A stretch of 64,000 bases of DNA from Diatrype stigma (lineage: Eukaryota > Ascomycota > Sordariomycetes > Xylariales > Diatrypaceae). Where the stretch lies: contig JAKJXP020000001.1 in NCBI GenBank assembly GCA_022225965.2, forward strand, positions 1,426,001 to 1,490,000, given 5' to 3'. Positions 47,002 through 59,536 of this stretch are shown piece by piece (position 1 is the first letter of the stretch; every line of letters begins with the position of its first letter). The position numbers were made by a program, and so were the translations under genes. The notes beneath the pieces were generated by a model, which made no database searches, was not told where the DNA came from, and saw nothing but the letters and a program-made list of their open reading frames with translations.

Positions 47002-49032
47002 TGTGATCGGTTACTCGAGAGTTTCCAAGATGCGATGCGACGATATGATACTGATGTTTGCCAGAAACACAGGTATCAAAGATAGAATGCGCTTAGCCCT
47101 TGTACTTGTTCCTCTCTTTTGCTTACTTTCGTAGCAGCAGCGATTCTCTGGACTTGACTCGGATGAGGAGTTACAAAAAAAGAAAGGTGAATCAATCCAA
47201 AGCTCGCAAAAGACGCAGCAAACGTTGGAATGCCAAAATGTAGCGAACAAAGGCCAGAAAAGCGACACGATACGAGGTTGTTTGGTCGGATCAGGGGAGA
47301 GAGCCAGGAGAGCCAGGTAAGGCCAGGGGAGCTGAGGCCAGAAAAGGGCTTGGGACAATTCATTAGCCTCTCAATGGTTGCAGGGCAGGCACGATAATCC
47401 CTGCTAAAGCCCTGTAGCCAAAAGGGCAGTTGATTGGGTTGCGATTTACGGCAGGGGTAGGCCCCTTACTAGCGCTCTGGCGGTCTCTAGGCGCTACAAG
47501 CCGGTACGTACAAAGACCGGAAGACCCTGACTGACCCTGACTCCAGCTGTGAGTGACCCTTTAGAAAATCGGAAAGTCAGATGTTCTTTGCGAATATCGC
47601 TGCTGCCAATTTGGAATGTCCATTCCGTCGACTCACCCTTGTTAATTGGATGGTTCAAATATAGCAATGCATGACTAGTTGCAAATGTCTCTATACCCTA
47701 CCGGCCTACATGCATACCTCCCGCCTATCTACATACATACCTACCTAGCCAAGCATGAAGACAATGGAGAAAAACAGAAGGTGAATCATGGATGGTCGAC
47801 AGCATCACCGGCATTGTCACCCTAGCACTCATAGGTAGTAACGGAGGCTGTAACGCTGTAACGACAGGATGAGAGGCCATACCGGCCAGACCATGATGAC
47901 TCCTTGGATGTTTCCGATATACAGGAGAGCATTGGTTTTCGAACACTGCCAGAACTGATTGCTGTAGCAGGTGTCTCGAAATAGGAAAGCGCTGTAAGAA
48001 AGCTGCGAGAAAGCGGAGCCGGAGATCACTGGCTGCTCGCTGGAGACTGCCCGCGCTTCAGACGATGGATCGGCGCCATCTTTAGCCTCTTCTGAGGCAG
48101 TGACAGTTGGCGCGCTTTTCTGGTTATAGTGTAGGGTAGGTAGTATGGGGGTTTTTCGCTTGCAACAGGGCAGGCAAGGCAATAAGGTACGATCTCTCGT
48201 GGTCCAACTTTCTACCACTAGTAATTGATAATTACAGGCCGTAAATCATGATGAACTTCGCATACAGACTTCATTTGCGGTATCGCATCTGCCGAGGTCG
48301 TTGCACTTTAGGGCATAGATGACCCAAAGATCTTGGCCGAGATTAATATGATAAGCCTTTTCTCATACAGCATAGATCGGCCGCTGCTGCATGTGTACTT
48401 CGTAAGGGATGCCTGGATAAACCGTTCGCACGAGCATCGCAAGCAGTTGCGGGTAGTTAAAACCCCGAGCCTGTGAACACTGGAGTAGGAGTACCTATAG
48501 GCACTACCCGTCCCGTACCCGCCCCGACACGTGGGGCTAAAACTCCGAACCGAGATTTTCGCTCCTGCCACCGAGACATACCACGATCCATATACTACCT
48601 TATGCAATTGGCATCGCGCTACTGTGCTCAGCTGCGCTCTTAGCTTCTTCACACTTTCGATCGCTCTAGTTGTCCATCGTAAGGCTGAGTTCCGGTATGA
48701 AATATGCCTAGGCCAAACTCTTATTCTCGGAACGCTACGCACCGTCAAAGCTCTACGCTGCGAAACACGGCCGCTCTCGTCCCATGTACATGTACGTGGA
48801 AGGGGCTGGGGGACTGGGGACTGGGGAAATGGAGTTCATGTTCAGCCCTTTTCAGTCATTGAACAGTGATAACATTGAATCACGTATCATCTGCGAGCTC
48901 GTGCGATGATCTGCAACATCTTCGTGTAGCTAGCTCACTATTACTCTGTCTACTAATCTCTGCAAACGAGCATGAGCTCATATATCAGCCGCTCTTCGCT
49001 TCTCTCTTCGCTTCATGCCACCAGCACCCATC
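47002..49032. other. Intergenic region
   Basis: About 2 kb. It holds the syntaxin promoter at one end and a TACTTCGTA motif at 48396-48404. An open stretch near 47829-48218 (minus) has no ATG and is not called. Confidence 0.5.
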
Positions 49033-50119
49033 TTACACGATGGCGTAAGCAGATGCATAGCTCACGCTGGAGTCGCTGACATCCTCGACTAGGCCGCTCC
49101 GCTGGTACTGCACGAACTTGAAGCGGTATTTGCCATCCGCGGCGCCCTCCCTGGCTAGCACCTCCAGAGCCGCCATCATCACCCCGATAGGATGTCTTCC
49201 ACAGACCGTGTTCTTGGTGTGTCTGAGATTGTCGACGAAAGCGTTGTGGTTACCCGACTCGACGGCATCCATAGCCAGGTGGTCTATCTGCTTGATGCTC
49301 TCGTGAATCGGTGGGTTGGTTGGCGTGGCCGTTCGTCTGCTGAGGGACTGTATCTGCTGCACATTCCCCTGTGGAGCGTAGGCCGTATAGCTGAATCTCG
49401 ATCCCCAATGGCAGAAGTCAGAGCTGATAACAAAGACGTTGTCGGGGTCTTTCAAGTACGGCACCAGCAGCTCCCCAAACTGCTTCTCCTCGGGGCCGTT
49501 GTTGTCGCCGATGAGGATGGGAACAATGGTCGGGTATTCAGATGCGGACGAGAAGGTCTGTGTGAGTCTCTTGTAGATGTAGGGCAAGTGCATCTCCAAC
49601 GAGTGTTCGCTGACATCAGAGGCTGTGGGAATGTCATGGAACTTGCCCGTATCTCGGAGTTCTTGGACAGTAGCCTCGTCTACGGTCAGGTCACCAAATG
49701 GCGTCTCATATTTCGCGAACTTAGTCAAGGCACATCCAGAGAGGTAATAAGTATGCGAAGGTCCGAGGATAAAGATCCGTTTAGCCTTGCTAAGGTCGAG
49801 GGATTTGTACGCCCAAGCTGCACAGGCTCCAGAGTAAGAGTATCCCGCGTGACTGGGAGCTCATAAGTCAGTGCCGTTACCATGATGAGGTATGCCTATT
49901 GGCGTCTGTGGCATGCAATATAAATGGACTGGATCAAGGGGCAACATGTGTTACTTACGGCGCAATAACAACTTTCGCTCCGGAGATAGGCAGACTGTTG
50001 TTGTTTACAGAGTCCGGGACATCCTCAAGGAAGCTGTCGAGCTGTCCTGAGAGTGAGGTGGGGTCGCCGTCGTACCAGCTATACGCGTGACTAGCCTCCC
50101 GAGTGCCTTTCAGCTTCAT
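49033..50119 (-). CDS. MHO1: MEMO1-family protein (2 exons, 326 aa)
   Basis: Exons 50119-49959 and 49852-49033 (GTAAGT donor, CCCAG acceptor). The junction restores VVIAPHAGYSYSGACAAWAY, the most conserved stretch of the family, and LGPSHTYYLSGCALT follows. Further signatures are EHSLEMHLPYIYK, IVPILIGDNN, VISSDFCHWGSRF and CGRHPIGVMMAAL. MEMO proteins share the fold of class III extradiol dioxygenases; human MEMO1 binds metals and acts in motility and iron handling, and yeast Mho1 is its counterpart. The His and Cys positions of the pocket (PHAG, SHTYY, CHWG) are present. The length is typical. The cellular role in moulds is not established. The ATG at 50119 is the first in frame after an upstream non-coding region. 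Confidence 0.93.
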
Positions 50120-51299
50120 CGTTCTTTGACGCGAGCTTCTGTCGATATATAGAAAGTCCCGGGTACCTAGGTAGTATCTGTGATTGGTTGGGGAGATCTA
50201 CAAGTCAAGAAATGGCAAGACGGCGGTTGTCTGCCGAAGAAGTATGAAATGACGACAGGCAGGTGTGTAAGAGGTACCTACCTGCCTGAGAAGATGGCGG
50301 GGAGCTGAGAGGCATCTTGATTGGCAGGTGATAGGCTGATAGTATAGCTGATAGTACATACCTAGGCAGTCGCAACTGCCCCGCGCTGCCCGATAGCTAT
50401 GTGCCAATTAGGGCGGGCGCCAGGGGCTATCTTTGAGTAACATTTGTAAGAATTGTGGGGTTTTACTATAATCTTCTATTGGAAGTCATTTCCAAACTCA
50501 AAATCATACATAATATTAAGACTGCTTTAGAATACTGGAAACCTACCTCATGGCACGGTATTGTACGTACTGACTTGTTCTCTGTACAATCGAATCTTCC
50601 AGCAACGGGTCATTCGCGTCGTGGCCAATATTACCACTACATAGTAGCCGTGCTGGTCTGGGGCTGACAGATTGGACTTTTACCCATTGATGAGGTGGGC
50701 CGAGATAGCTGGATAGCTGGGACAAGACCTCGATTATAGGGGATGGTACATCTATGATGAAGAGTACACCTATGCCAACCGGTGGGATATTGGTTGCAAC
50801 TGACAGATATTGAAAGTGAAGATGACCCCTGTTATAAACTCGAGCAAAACGTATATGCCTTGATGTGTTTGAAATGGCACCACATATGAAGTCTATCTGA
50901 CCCCTCACCATCCCCGGATTGTTACGAGAGGCACTATCGAACCGATCCTAGTGTATTTAGACTTCAACACGAGGCCGGATTCGCCACGGCGATTGCCTTC
51001 CGATCGTTATGAGAAGAGGAACGATCAGAGTGTCGACTCTGAGCAACCCCAATCAACCCCAAGTAAGCAAACCTTTGGACCCGAGTGCAAGTCCGGCGTC
51101 GTCTCTTCAAGCCTTGACCCTTGTTTACCCGTGGGCAAACAGGTAGCACTATAGGACGCTAAGTCTGAAATAAAACCCCATTTCCCAAAGCGGTATACCA
51201 TACAAATAGGGGCTTCGGCTGCAACCAGTTAACTGTCAACAAACATGAGGCCCGCTCTTACACTCCGGGAAGCAGCACCAAATAAACAGTAAAGAGCTC
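50120..51299. other. Intergenic region
   Basis: Promoter side of the MEMO1 gene, with a perfect TACCTAGGTA palindrome at 50164-50173 and a near copy at about 50358. No gene is supported. Confidence 0.5.
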
Positions 51300-51693
51300 A
51301 AAGTAAAGCATTTGAGGCTGCTGCTGATACAGTTCATTTGGTTATTAGCCCTGAATAAGGTCTCCGCCAAGGAGGTTGCGCCCTTCAACATCCGCGTGCT
51401 CACTATCCTGCTGGGGACATGCAACATTAACATGGCCAACGCTTACATCCTTTGGCAAGACCCCCTTGGCAAGACCCCCTATGCCAATGGGGTATAAGGG
51501 CATTGTCGCGGGCCGGATCATGGACTATACATTGGATTGGCAAAAATTTCCGCAGCGGGGACAAGGATAAAGCTATGAAAGGCTGTTTATCAACTCATTG
51601 TCGGTGAAGGGTTCGGAGCCGGAAAGGAGCAAGAGAAGTTCTTGCCTCTCGGCGCTGACATTACGGCTCGCACGACTCTGGTCCAGGTAGTCA
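51300..51693 (+). pseudogene. C-terminal remnant of a short-chain dehydrogenase (SDR)
   Basis: The frame near 51345-51490 reads AKEVAPFNIRVLTILLGTCN, then MANAYILWQDPLGKTPYANG, the usual C-terminal half of fungal SDRs after the active site. Later traces in other frames are DKDKAMK near 51569 and QEKFLPLGADITARTTLVQ near 51627-51690. Frame shifts separate them, and the N-terminal cofactor and catalytic parts are absent upstream. Function is lost; the parent would be an NAD(P)-dependent oxidoreductase. Confidence 0.7.
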
Positions 51694-52322
51694 CTGTGAC
51701 ATAAAATCTGTTATTCATTACTACTTCACTCTGAACGCCCATATCTACCATTTCCAGCCAAACCATACTAGATGGCACCTATGTAGTTCAGGTGATGCAA
51801 GATGATTCCCCTTTTTGGAACGAGGTATTCTTACCCAGGCTACATATATTAAGCAAACAATTTCAACATAACTCCAGGCTTACTTTAGGTTCAAGTATCC
51901 AACGTTGAATTCTCGACGTGTTTAAGCACTATGAAGTAGTACAATTCGTTCCCCGTGGGGTTGAACATCCAATCTCGGGCCAGAGGACGTGACTAACAAC
52001 ATCGCCTGTTAGCTACAGGTGTACTTCAACAATGGTACTACCCAAGAAAGAACTTTCGGGATTATACTGTCATAAACACACAGGCAAGCCCGTATATCGA
52101 TAGCTATTGTTCCACCGAGTGCCGTTTGACAAAACATATATGAAGAAACGCCAAAGTATGGAAGCAATGGCGATGTTCGCAACGGTAGAAACAACAGCAC
52201 TCTTTGGTTTCTACCTTTGAATTTTTGATTACCAATTCATTACTGATACGATTCACGGTTCCTGGGGTCACTGCCTGATTGACCACCATGTCTGGTCCGA
52301 GTCTGACTGAGCAGCTATCGCA
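51694..52322. other. Spacer between two SDR remnants
   Basis: About 630 bases without recognisable coding content. It separates the C-terminal remnant of one SDR from the N-terminal remnant of another on the same strand. Confidence 0.5.
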
Positions 52323-52960
52323 ATGTTAGCTATCCACCCAAGCCCGCGTTCACCGAGAACGATTTGCCGCAACTACCCAGAAAGGTGAGCACGACCATCT
52401 TCGGCTTCAGTTCCTTGTTCCTCGGTTCATAACAGGTAAACCGCAAGTCTATCTGATTACCGGCGGCAACCGTGGGATTGGCGGAGAGCTGGCTCAGACT
52501 CTATACTCCAAGAACGCCAAAGTCTACATCGCTTCTCGATCGGCAGCAAGTGCGCTCAAGGCGATAGATTCGATCAAGCGAGCATGTTCTGAGATCCTCC
52601 TCAGGAGAAGTGGCTTTCATTAGACTCGACCTCGCAGGTCTATCGACCATCAAGGCTTCTGCGCCTGAACTCCGCCCAGGCGGGAGACAAGCTACACGTC
52701 CTGTGGAACAGCATCGGCGTTATGAAGCCGGCCCGGGGGGCTGAAACCGCCCAAGGATACGAGCTGAAGCTTGGCGTCAACAAAGTCGGCACCTTTTTGT
52801 TCACCCAGCTGTTAACCCCGGTTCTGGAGGGCACTTATGATGGCAGAGGCAACTCCCGGTACTGTCCGTGTCATCTGGCTTGGTTCGTCGACCGGGGAGA
52901 CGCCCTTCGCCCTCAAGGGAGATGTTCCGATGGCCAACCTCGGTTACCGCAATGACCTCG
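52323..52960 (+). pseudogene. N-terminal remnant of a second short-chain dehydrogenase
   Basis: PKPAFTENDLPQL near 52339-52377 and VYLITGGNRGIGGELAQTLY near 52448-52505 match the start and the TGxxxGIG nucleotide site of fungal SDRs; SKNAKVYIASRS follows. Frame shifts then break the gene. LDLAGLSTIKASAPEL is in another frame, and LHVLWNSIGVMKPARG, where most relatives have NNAGVM, and GYELKLGVNKVGTFLFTQLL are in a third. PGTVRVIWLGSSTGETPF near 52859 is shifted again. The catalytic YxxxK region and the C-terminus are missing. A possible intron (GTGAGC donor at about 52385) lies near the start. Confidence 0.75.
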
Positions 52961-53560
52961 GTAAGTTTCCATAGTGGCATTGACGAAATCAGACTGATGG
53001 ATGGTTCCGTGGAGCCGATTTATGAAGTGCCGTTAGGATCTGCAGGAGGCCACGAAAACCAGGGACGAGGGGAGCCTTGGTGTCGCCCAGTAGCTTTGGG
53101 GATGGGGTGAGAACCAAGTTGAACCATATCGTTGACTCACTAGTTACCGTCAATGCCAGTAATAGATCGCAACTCGGACGAAACGGTATTGTTTATTGAT
53201 ATCCAGTTCACGACGTGAGCATGAGCGCCCATTGGAAGCCCCTCAAAGCACTAAATAGTGTATCAAAAATGCCATTGAACCCCTTTTCTAGACTCTAGTT
53301 CAGCAGGAGGAAACCAATTACCTCGTGGTTGGCCAATGGTCATTGTATTTTGATATACAATGTTTGGTACTTTTGTGAAATGGAATAAATGCTTCCGTCT
53401 CCGGGCATCAAGTACATGCCTCCCATTCTCGGACCACTGTCCCGTAGTAGAAAGAGAGAAACTACTTGAATCTTCAAAGAATCCGTCCTACTTACCTCAA
53501 CCCATGAACAGATGACCGTACTTACCGACGTCGAAGACGAGGGAAAGGTTCCCTTATCCA

Positions 53561-53785
53561 ATGAGCCAACTGGCAGTTGTGGCGCCAACCTTCTGCATCC
53601 TACGGCACGCCGAGGGCATATACCAAATCACCGACGACTGGAAGAAGAGGCGCGACCCGGGCTTGATCAGACCTGATCGAAGCGTAGCATCAACAGTGGG
53701 ACTATCTCCGTGCTGACCGCCTGGCCATGGAAGAAGTGACGCGCATCGTCTCGTCGCCGGTGCGACGGCTACAGCAGTCGCCATA
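53561..53785 (+). pseudogene. Histidine phosphatase (phosphoglycerate mutase-like) remnant
   Basis: ATG at 53561 begins MSQLAVVAPTFCILRHAEGI, carrying the RHAE/G active-site motif of the histidine phosphatase superfamily, followed by TDDWKKRRDPGL. The frame is then lost. The continuation in a neighbouring frame contains a TAG stop near 53675 and QQWDYLRADRLAMEEV, then RIVSSPVRRLQQS, which corresponds to the SP-x-R-R-x-x-Q/T segment of the family. Nothing recognisable follows. Only the first third of a normal protein remains. Confidence 0.72.
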
Positions 53786-56700
53786 TCTGCACGGCTCCGC
53801 ATTTATGCCTCGCTAGCAGCGGTAGCAGCAGCAGCAGCATAAGTACTTCGTAGCACGATCGGAAGGCCCATTCATCCTCGCCCTTTTTGAGTTGACCGAG
53901 ACGTGGCCGTGTAGATCTTAAGTTTTGGACCGACCTCGACGTTTTCGTTTCCAAGGCGAACGTTTTTGACGACGTGGAGAAGCCGACTTGAGCCGCGTGT
54001 GGCCAAGCAAGGCACGGCAAATTTCCTGCGGTGCCTGCAAGAATCCTCGTCGCCGCCAAGGAAAAGACTCGACAACGAAAGTGACGGCAATGAAGCCAAC
54101 GACTATCATGGACAAAACGGCGCGCAGAAGGAAGGGCGAAGACCAAGACGAAGGTGAAGATGAAGACGAAGACGATAGAGTACTAGTTAATCACCACGCC
54201 TTATCAAGACAGACAGACAGCCGGAGAGGGCCGCCCTGCGGATATGCTACTACTCCACCACGATAAGGAGGAGGACGAGGCTGACGCTGACCGCCCGGTG
54301 AGCAGAGCGCGGTGCGTGAGGATTCTGGCCCCGCCGCCTTTGCAGGCGCATCATCCCGAAGATCCCGCGCCTGGCGCGAGGTGAAGAATGATCGACGAAA
54401 GGTGAGTGAGTTGGTAACGCAGTACGGTGCCTAATTAGGCCTGATGATAGATCATTGATACGTGTATAGCATGTCGCTAGCTAGCTAAGCAGGTAATGTA
54501 GCCTTGGTGATGTGCGTTGAAGCAGGGCTTGAGGCAAGGTCGCCTACCTACTACCTACCGGTAGCAGAGATCTCGTGGTGGCGAGACCATGTTGGTTTTG
54601 GCATATCGACCTTCCTTTTGTGAACTGGACATAACGTAATGTAGACAGCAATAATAATGATGATAATAACGATAACTCCGGATCAGCGCCGGCAAGCTAG
54701 TAGGACGAAGTTTCTTGTTCTGATGTCATGTTATACCTGCTGGGAGCCGAATAATCTTGTAACCCTATTCCTATCGTGAGTACAAACTCGTACAATACCT
54801 GCTTGCCTGCGCGGAGGAGAGAAGAAGCTCGGCTGCTCCGGAGGGGCAGCGGCGTCGTGAGCGGGGCACAGAAGGTTGGAAATACGGGTGGTGATGGTGG
54901 TGGTGATGATACTGGTGGAATGCATGGCATTTCCAGGGAAGCGAAGCCTCCATGCAAGGCGGTAGCTAGACGACTTAGGACTAGAGGAGGGTCCTGTCTG
55001 GGGTCTCACCACTCCACCACACACCATCTCACCTGCAAGCTTGGCTGGAAATGGCTGGAGGGCGTGCGGGCGGACATGCTGCTGGTGGTTCGGACCTTCT
55101 GGCCTGGTCGTGAGGATGCTGCTGCTTTTGAAGCTAGTTGGACTGACTAAGTGCTTCGTAGAGGAGGAAAAACCTGAAGCGGTTTTGCAGATACGAGAAA
55201 CCCGTGATGATGTAGTTGGATTGTTCGTCGGTCTTTGCCTACTTGCCTGCCTGTCAGCTGATATTTCCATCTACCCCGCTGTGGTCTAGTCGGCTACCTG
55301 GGAATACGGCGAAAAGAAGCGATGCGAATTGTTGCAGCCAGGTTTTCGTGCTATAGTATGAAGCAATATATAGTGTGCATACATACATACATACCTAGGC
55401 AGCTGCCAGGTAAGTTACGTGGTGGCAGGTATGTCGCTTTGCAGGTCCGACTTCTTGAAATTCCGTCCAATGAAAATAGCCGGTCAGGGTGGATATACCC
55501 CCTGACTGGCATCATGTATGTACTTACCTGCCCATATCTATCAGCCCCAACCTACCACTTGCATATCAATGCACGCATATTGTAGGACTTCCCGTGATGT
55601 CTATTGGAGCACAGTGTGTGAGACTTTGAGCATAATGCGGGGAGCGTTTTTTTGTTTGTTGTGTCTGTTGGCGATGATACCGAGGGTGGACGGGTGGACA
55701 TGCCACGAAGAAGACTTCTAATCGTAGCTAGCTATTGTTTCGAAAATGTGTCCACCAGTTGCAATGCATCCATATAGCCGGCAGGGTGGTAGATACCTAA
55801 GACAGAGACAGGTAGTATGGGACATATGTGTGCGTGGTTCGATGGCTGTCAAATCAATGCCTACTTCGTACTAATTCACGGCGTTTGATAAGGAGGCTCT
55901 GAAACACATCCCACCCGCGAAAAGAACGAAGTGCTACCCAAGGCTATACAAGACCACCTGAGCATGCATCCAAACGGAGTTCTTTTGGAGCAGATCCCGG
56001 CGCACCGCAGCTGGAAACCGGACGTCCAGACCAGATCCTCCAGCCAGTTCCGGCGTGTCCCTCCTCAACACGAGGGGCTAAGGCGACTGCGGGCGCACCA
56101 AAAGCTATAGTCATAGGCCATGATTGCATATGAACACGAAGCTGTCAGGCTATGCTATGCCATGCCGTGACATGACATGCCATTCCATAATCATTGTTCA
56201 TCTCGCTCTCTCTTCTCACGGCATCTTTAACTAATGACTGCCTAACCTAAGTAGGTGCGGACTTCGCAGACTAGAACATAGGTACCTAGGCATTTAACAC
56301 CATGATATAGTTATAGTAGCTGCCTATCTCCCGAACCGAACGAACAGCGCCGGAGCAAATGGAAAGGTGGAGCCGACAAATCAAACTGCGAGTGGTCCTT
56401 GAGAGCCCTTGTGGAGGCGGCTCTCCAGCTTTGCCAGGGTTCCAGGGGTCCCTTCTCGGTTCTGGTTCGGATCCCTGCCATTTGACATCTTACAGGTTGC
56501 CGCTAAGTCCCAGGAGGGGTTAGTCGCTCCGCCAAGGGTGGCCGGGGTTGGCTGATAATGGAAAACGGCAGCATGGGCAGCAGTCGAGAACCGTCGGCGT
56601 CAACCACGGCTACGGGAACATGAGCTCCTTCGTTTGATTATTGCCTACCTTTTATCTTTGCTTTCTCACACTGGCCGACGGGCAGAATGGCAGGTTGGCA

Positions 56701-57061
56701 GGCTGGCACTCCAACGGAACGACCGTGCTTGGGTCTCGGGCTGGCTGGCTCTTATCGTCCCATGACTCCCATTTCCTCAAGATGGGCCTTGAGCCCTGGT
56801 GCCCGTCGCTTCTGGGTTCCTTCTCCCCCTTTAAAGCTGGTGTATCCCCGCGGTCGTAGTTGGACTTTGTGAGATCCCTTCGCTTCCTTCCTATCAATTC
56901 GTCACACGTTCCGTCATTGGTATATCTTGGATAAAAGTACTCGGTCGTTTTCATAATTATCGGTTGTGTTACCTTCGGCATCGGCGTCTTAGCATTGGCT
57001 TGATACCACCCTAGAAGCAGCCCCTGATATACTGCCCATATACCAAACCCCGATTCCCAAA
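53786..57061. other. Long intergenic region
   Basis: About 3.3 kb with no supportable gene. It contains a GCA-rich simple run near 53818-53838, TACTTCGTA motifs at 53844-53852 and 55862-55870, and TACCTAGG strings near 55395 and 56283. A 179-codon ATG frame at 54731-55270 (minus) is Ser/Thr-rich, lacks domains and is not called. Confidence 0.5.
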
Positions 57062-57742
57062 ATGCCTTCGTTAAAGACAACCGTCCTGGCTGCGGCCACC
57101 ATGCTCCTCTCAACCGTCCGGGCTGACTACATAATCGACCCCGACAGCGTATCGCTCACGCTGAGAAGTACGTTCGTTGATGCTCTCATCGTACCATGCC
57201 GTGCCTTACCACGCGGTTCATTCTTTTCGTTGTGCTGACTGGAGACGATAGATTACTGGTGCAAGCAGGAGTTGAGCTCATGTCCCATCATCTGCCAGCA
57301 GGTTGAGCCACGGACGACCGACGTGAACACGTGCGACGCCGCCACCCTGACCTACGGCTGCGTGTGCGGCAATGGGTTGCAGCCCAACCTGTCCGAGTAC
57401 TCGCTGACGATACCGTACTTCACGTGCACCGAGTGGGGCACGCAGTGCGTGACCGGCTGCAACGGCGACAACGCCTGCTCGAGCTCGTGCCGCCAGGACC
57501 ACCCCTGCGGCGCCCAGGACCCGACCAAGCCCAACACAACGGCCAGCGCGACGCAGAGTTCGACCGCGCCGACTGCCTCTGCCACCGATGACAGCGGTAC
57601 CACCTACGATGGGTTCGCCGGCTCGTCCGGGTCCGACTCGGCCGACAGTGCGGCGATCCGGACGCTAGAGGCCGGCGGCAGCTTTGGAGGGTTCCTCCTC
57701 CTGTTTGCTAGTGTCTGCGCTGGAGTTGGCCTTGTGCTATAA
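57062..57742 (+). CDS. GPI-anchored DUF7707-type surface protein (2 exons, 198 aa)
   Basis: Exons 57062-57167 and 57252-57742 (GTACGT donor, CTGAC branch, ATAG acceptor). It has a signal peptide (MPSLKTTVLAAATMLLSTVRA), then YIIDPDSVSLTLRNYWCKQE, the usual start of the fungal DUF7707 domain. Twelve cysteines lie in the domain (SCPIICQQ, CDAATLTYGCVCGNG, FTCTEWGTQCVTGC, NACSSSC, HPCGA). A Ser/Thr-rich stalk and a C-terminal hydrophobic segment (GGFLLLFASVCAGVGLVL) preceded by small residues suggest GPI attachment. Such proteins sit in the fungal cell wall or plasma membrane; their role is unknown. Splicing restores the conserved RNYWC. The stop is TAA at 57740. Confidence 0.9.
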
Positions 57743-59536
57743 ACCGCATGGGGATATACAACAACAGCCTTTCTCCGCCTCTACATAGCCCGACCGCCGA
57801 CTTTCCGCTTTTCAGTCACCTATCATCAATAATTGTAATAATACTGGAGAGTGCTGGGGTAATTCCCGGCAGTTCTCCAGACGTGGGCGGTCGGGGTATA
57901 CCATTCTTTGCTTTGAGCGAAACAGCATCATACCCATACCACTCCTTTGAAAAGCGATTGGAGTTCCGGATACAAACCATGTTCGTTAACATGACTGTCG
58001 AACATGGGCGGGGGGAGTATTGAAGTGACGTGACGTTTTTTATGCGTCAGGGGAATCTTTCTGCGGTCTGCGCATCCGCGATCGAGATATGATCATAAAG
58101 GTTGATGAGAGAGAGCGAACCTGAATCGAAACCTGCATGCTGTATAGAGAGGTGATGCGAGTCGTTGTGTCGACTCGTAGTAATATAATGCGGCCGGACA
58201 ATAAGGCATTGTCCACTCTTGGGCGAGAACCCATCATCACACCCCCTTTTCTGGCATTTCGCAGTGACTCTATGTGTAGAAAATAGAGGTCACCGTTTAT
58301 ATCATTCATTCCCTATGCCATTACTTCTCTGTACCCGCCTACCTGGGGACACACGTAATTTCTAGACAACTATTTACGACATACGTAAGCCATGTGCCAA
58401 GTACATGCCGGATATGATTGGCTTACTGCTGTTAGTGATCTCCGGAACATCGGCTTGTCGGCTGCTAAGAGACACCTAAGCGCCGTCTCGGTTTTGATTG
58501 GCTAGGAGTAAGTAATCTTATCCATTCCCGGCCCCTGGCTGGCTGGGCTGGCCACTCTGGCCACTGGCAATTCCATCCGTCAATTGGATCGAGGAGGATT
58601 TTCACGTGTCAAATTCAAATGTGATGATGAAATGAAGCTGTCGAGACTCATCGTTATTGGACGGAACCTTTCCCCCCTTAGTTCGTATATAACGCGCGTA
58701 CGAAGTACGTTGTAACTACGTTAACCACATACACAACTTCCAGAACACCTCGTGGATATGTAGGAGAGTGCAATATGTAGTACGAATACTGGCATTGATT
58801 TTACGATCTATCGTTTCAAGGCCAATATCAATCACCAACTAATTCGACTTCAATTACCGACCTGGCCCTGCATTAGCGCATTGGCGGGAAAGTACGCAGT
58901 TGTTGAGGACATCCTAGTGCCAGATTTTCAGAGCCCAGAAGCCTACAGAAGCCTGCCTAGCGCCTTAGAGCCCAGAGCGCGGAGCTCCCATGAGCGCCCA
59001 TGAGGGTGTCAAGCTCTGTTGAAGACCCTCCCGACCCCACTACTCCCGACCAAGACACAGGCTATTACGCTATGGACCCTGGACGTCCAACTTCAACTTT
59101 TCGGTCCTGTCCTGTTTCTGCTACATACTACAATGCACGACATCTGCGCAATGCTGATGCCATTATTGTTCTTATTGTTCTCATAATGCATTCCATTCTG
59201 TCTTAGCATTGTAATCGAACCAAGGCCAACAGCGCCGTATATTTCAGTTCTCTGCATCGAAACAGCACAGAACTTAGACTATACTACACCCGAAAAACAA
59301 TACCACGCAGCTCGTTGACGGGACTCGGGCTAAAGGCACCTTAGCTATAGCTGCACGTCATCTGGAAACCGTTCATTACCTACCTACTCATCCGTCACCT
59401 TCCAGCGAGCGAGCAAACGGACAACGTGAAGGGAGAAGTGTCCACAGCATCAGCATCAGCACCGGCACCAGCACCAGCACCAGCACCAGCGGTCTGGTTC
59501 TTCTCTTCAAATTGCACCCTTAAAGCACAGTCCGTG
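57743..59536. other. Intergenic region
   Basis: About 1.8 kb: 3' flank of the GPI protein gene and promoter of the phosphotransferase gene. It has a TACGAAGTA motif at 58699-58707 and a short ACCAGC-type run at 59463-59490. No gene is supported. Confidence 0.5.

Noticed and set aside
47829..48218. 130-codon open frame on the minus strand
   Set aside because: It has no ATG (only GTG), a TGA lies shortly upstream, and no splice partner or domain is visible.
54731..55270. 179-codon ATG frame on the minus strand
   Set aside because: Ser/Thr/Pro-rich composition typical of a chance frame in this sequence; no domain, signal peptide or splice support.
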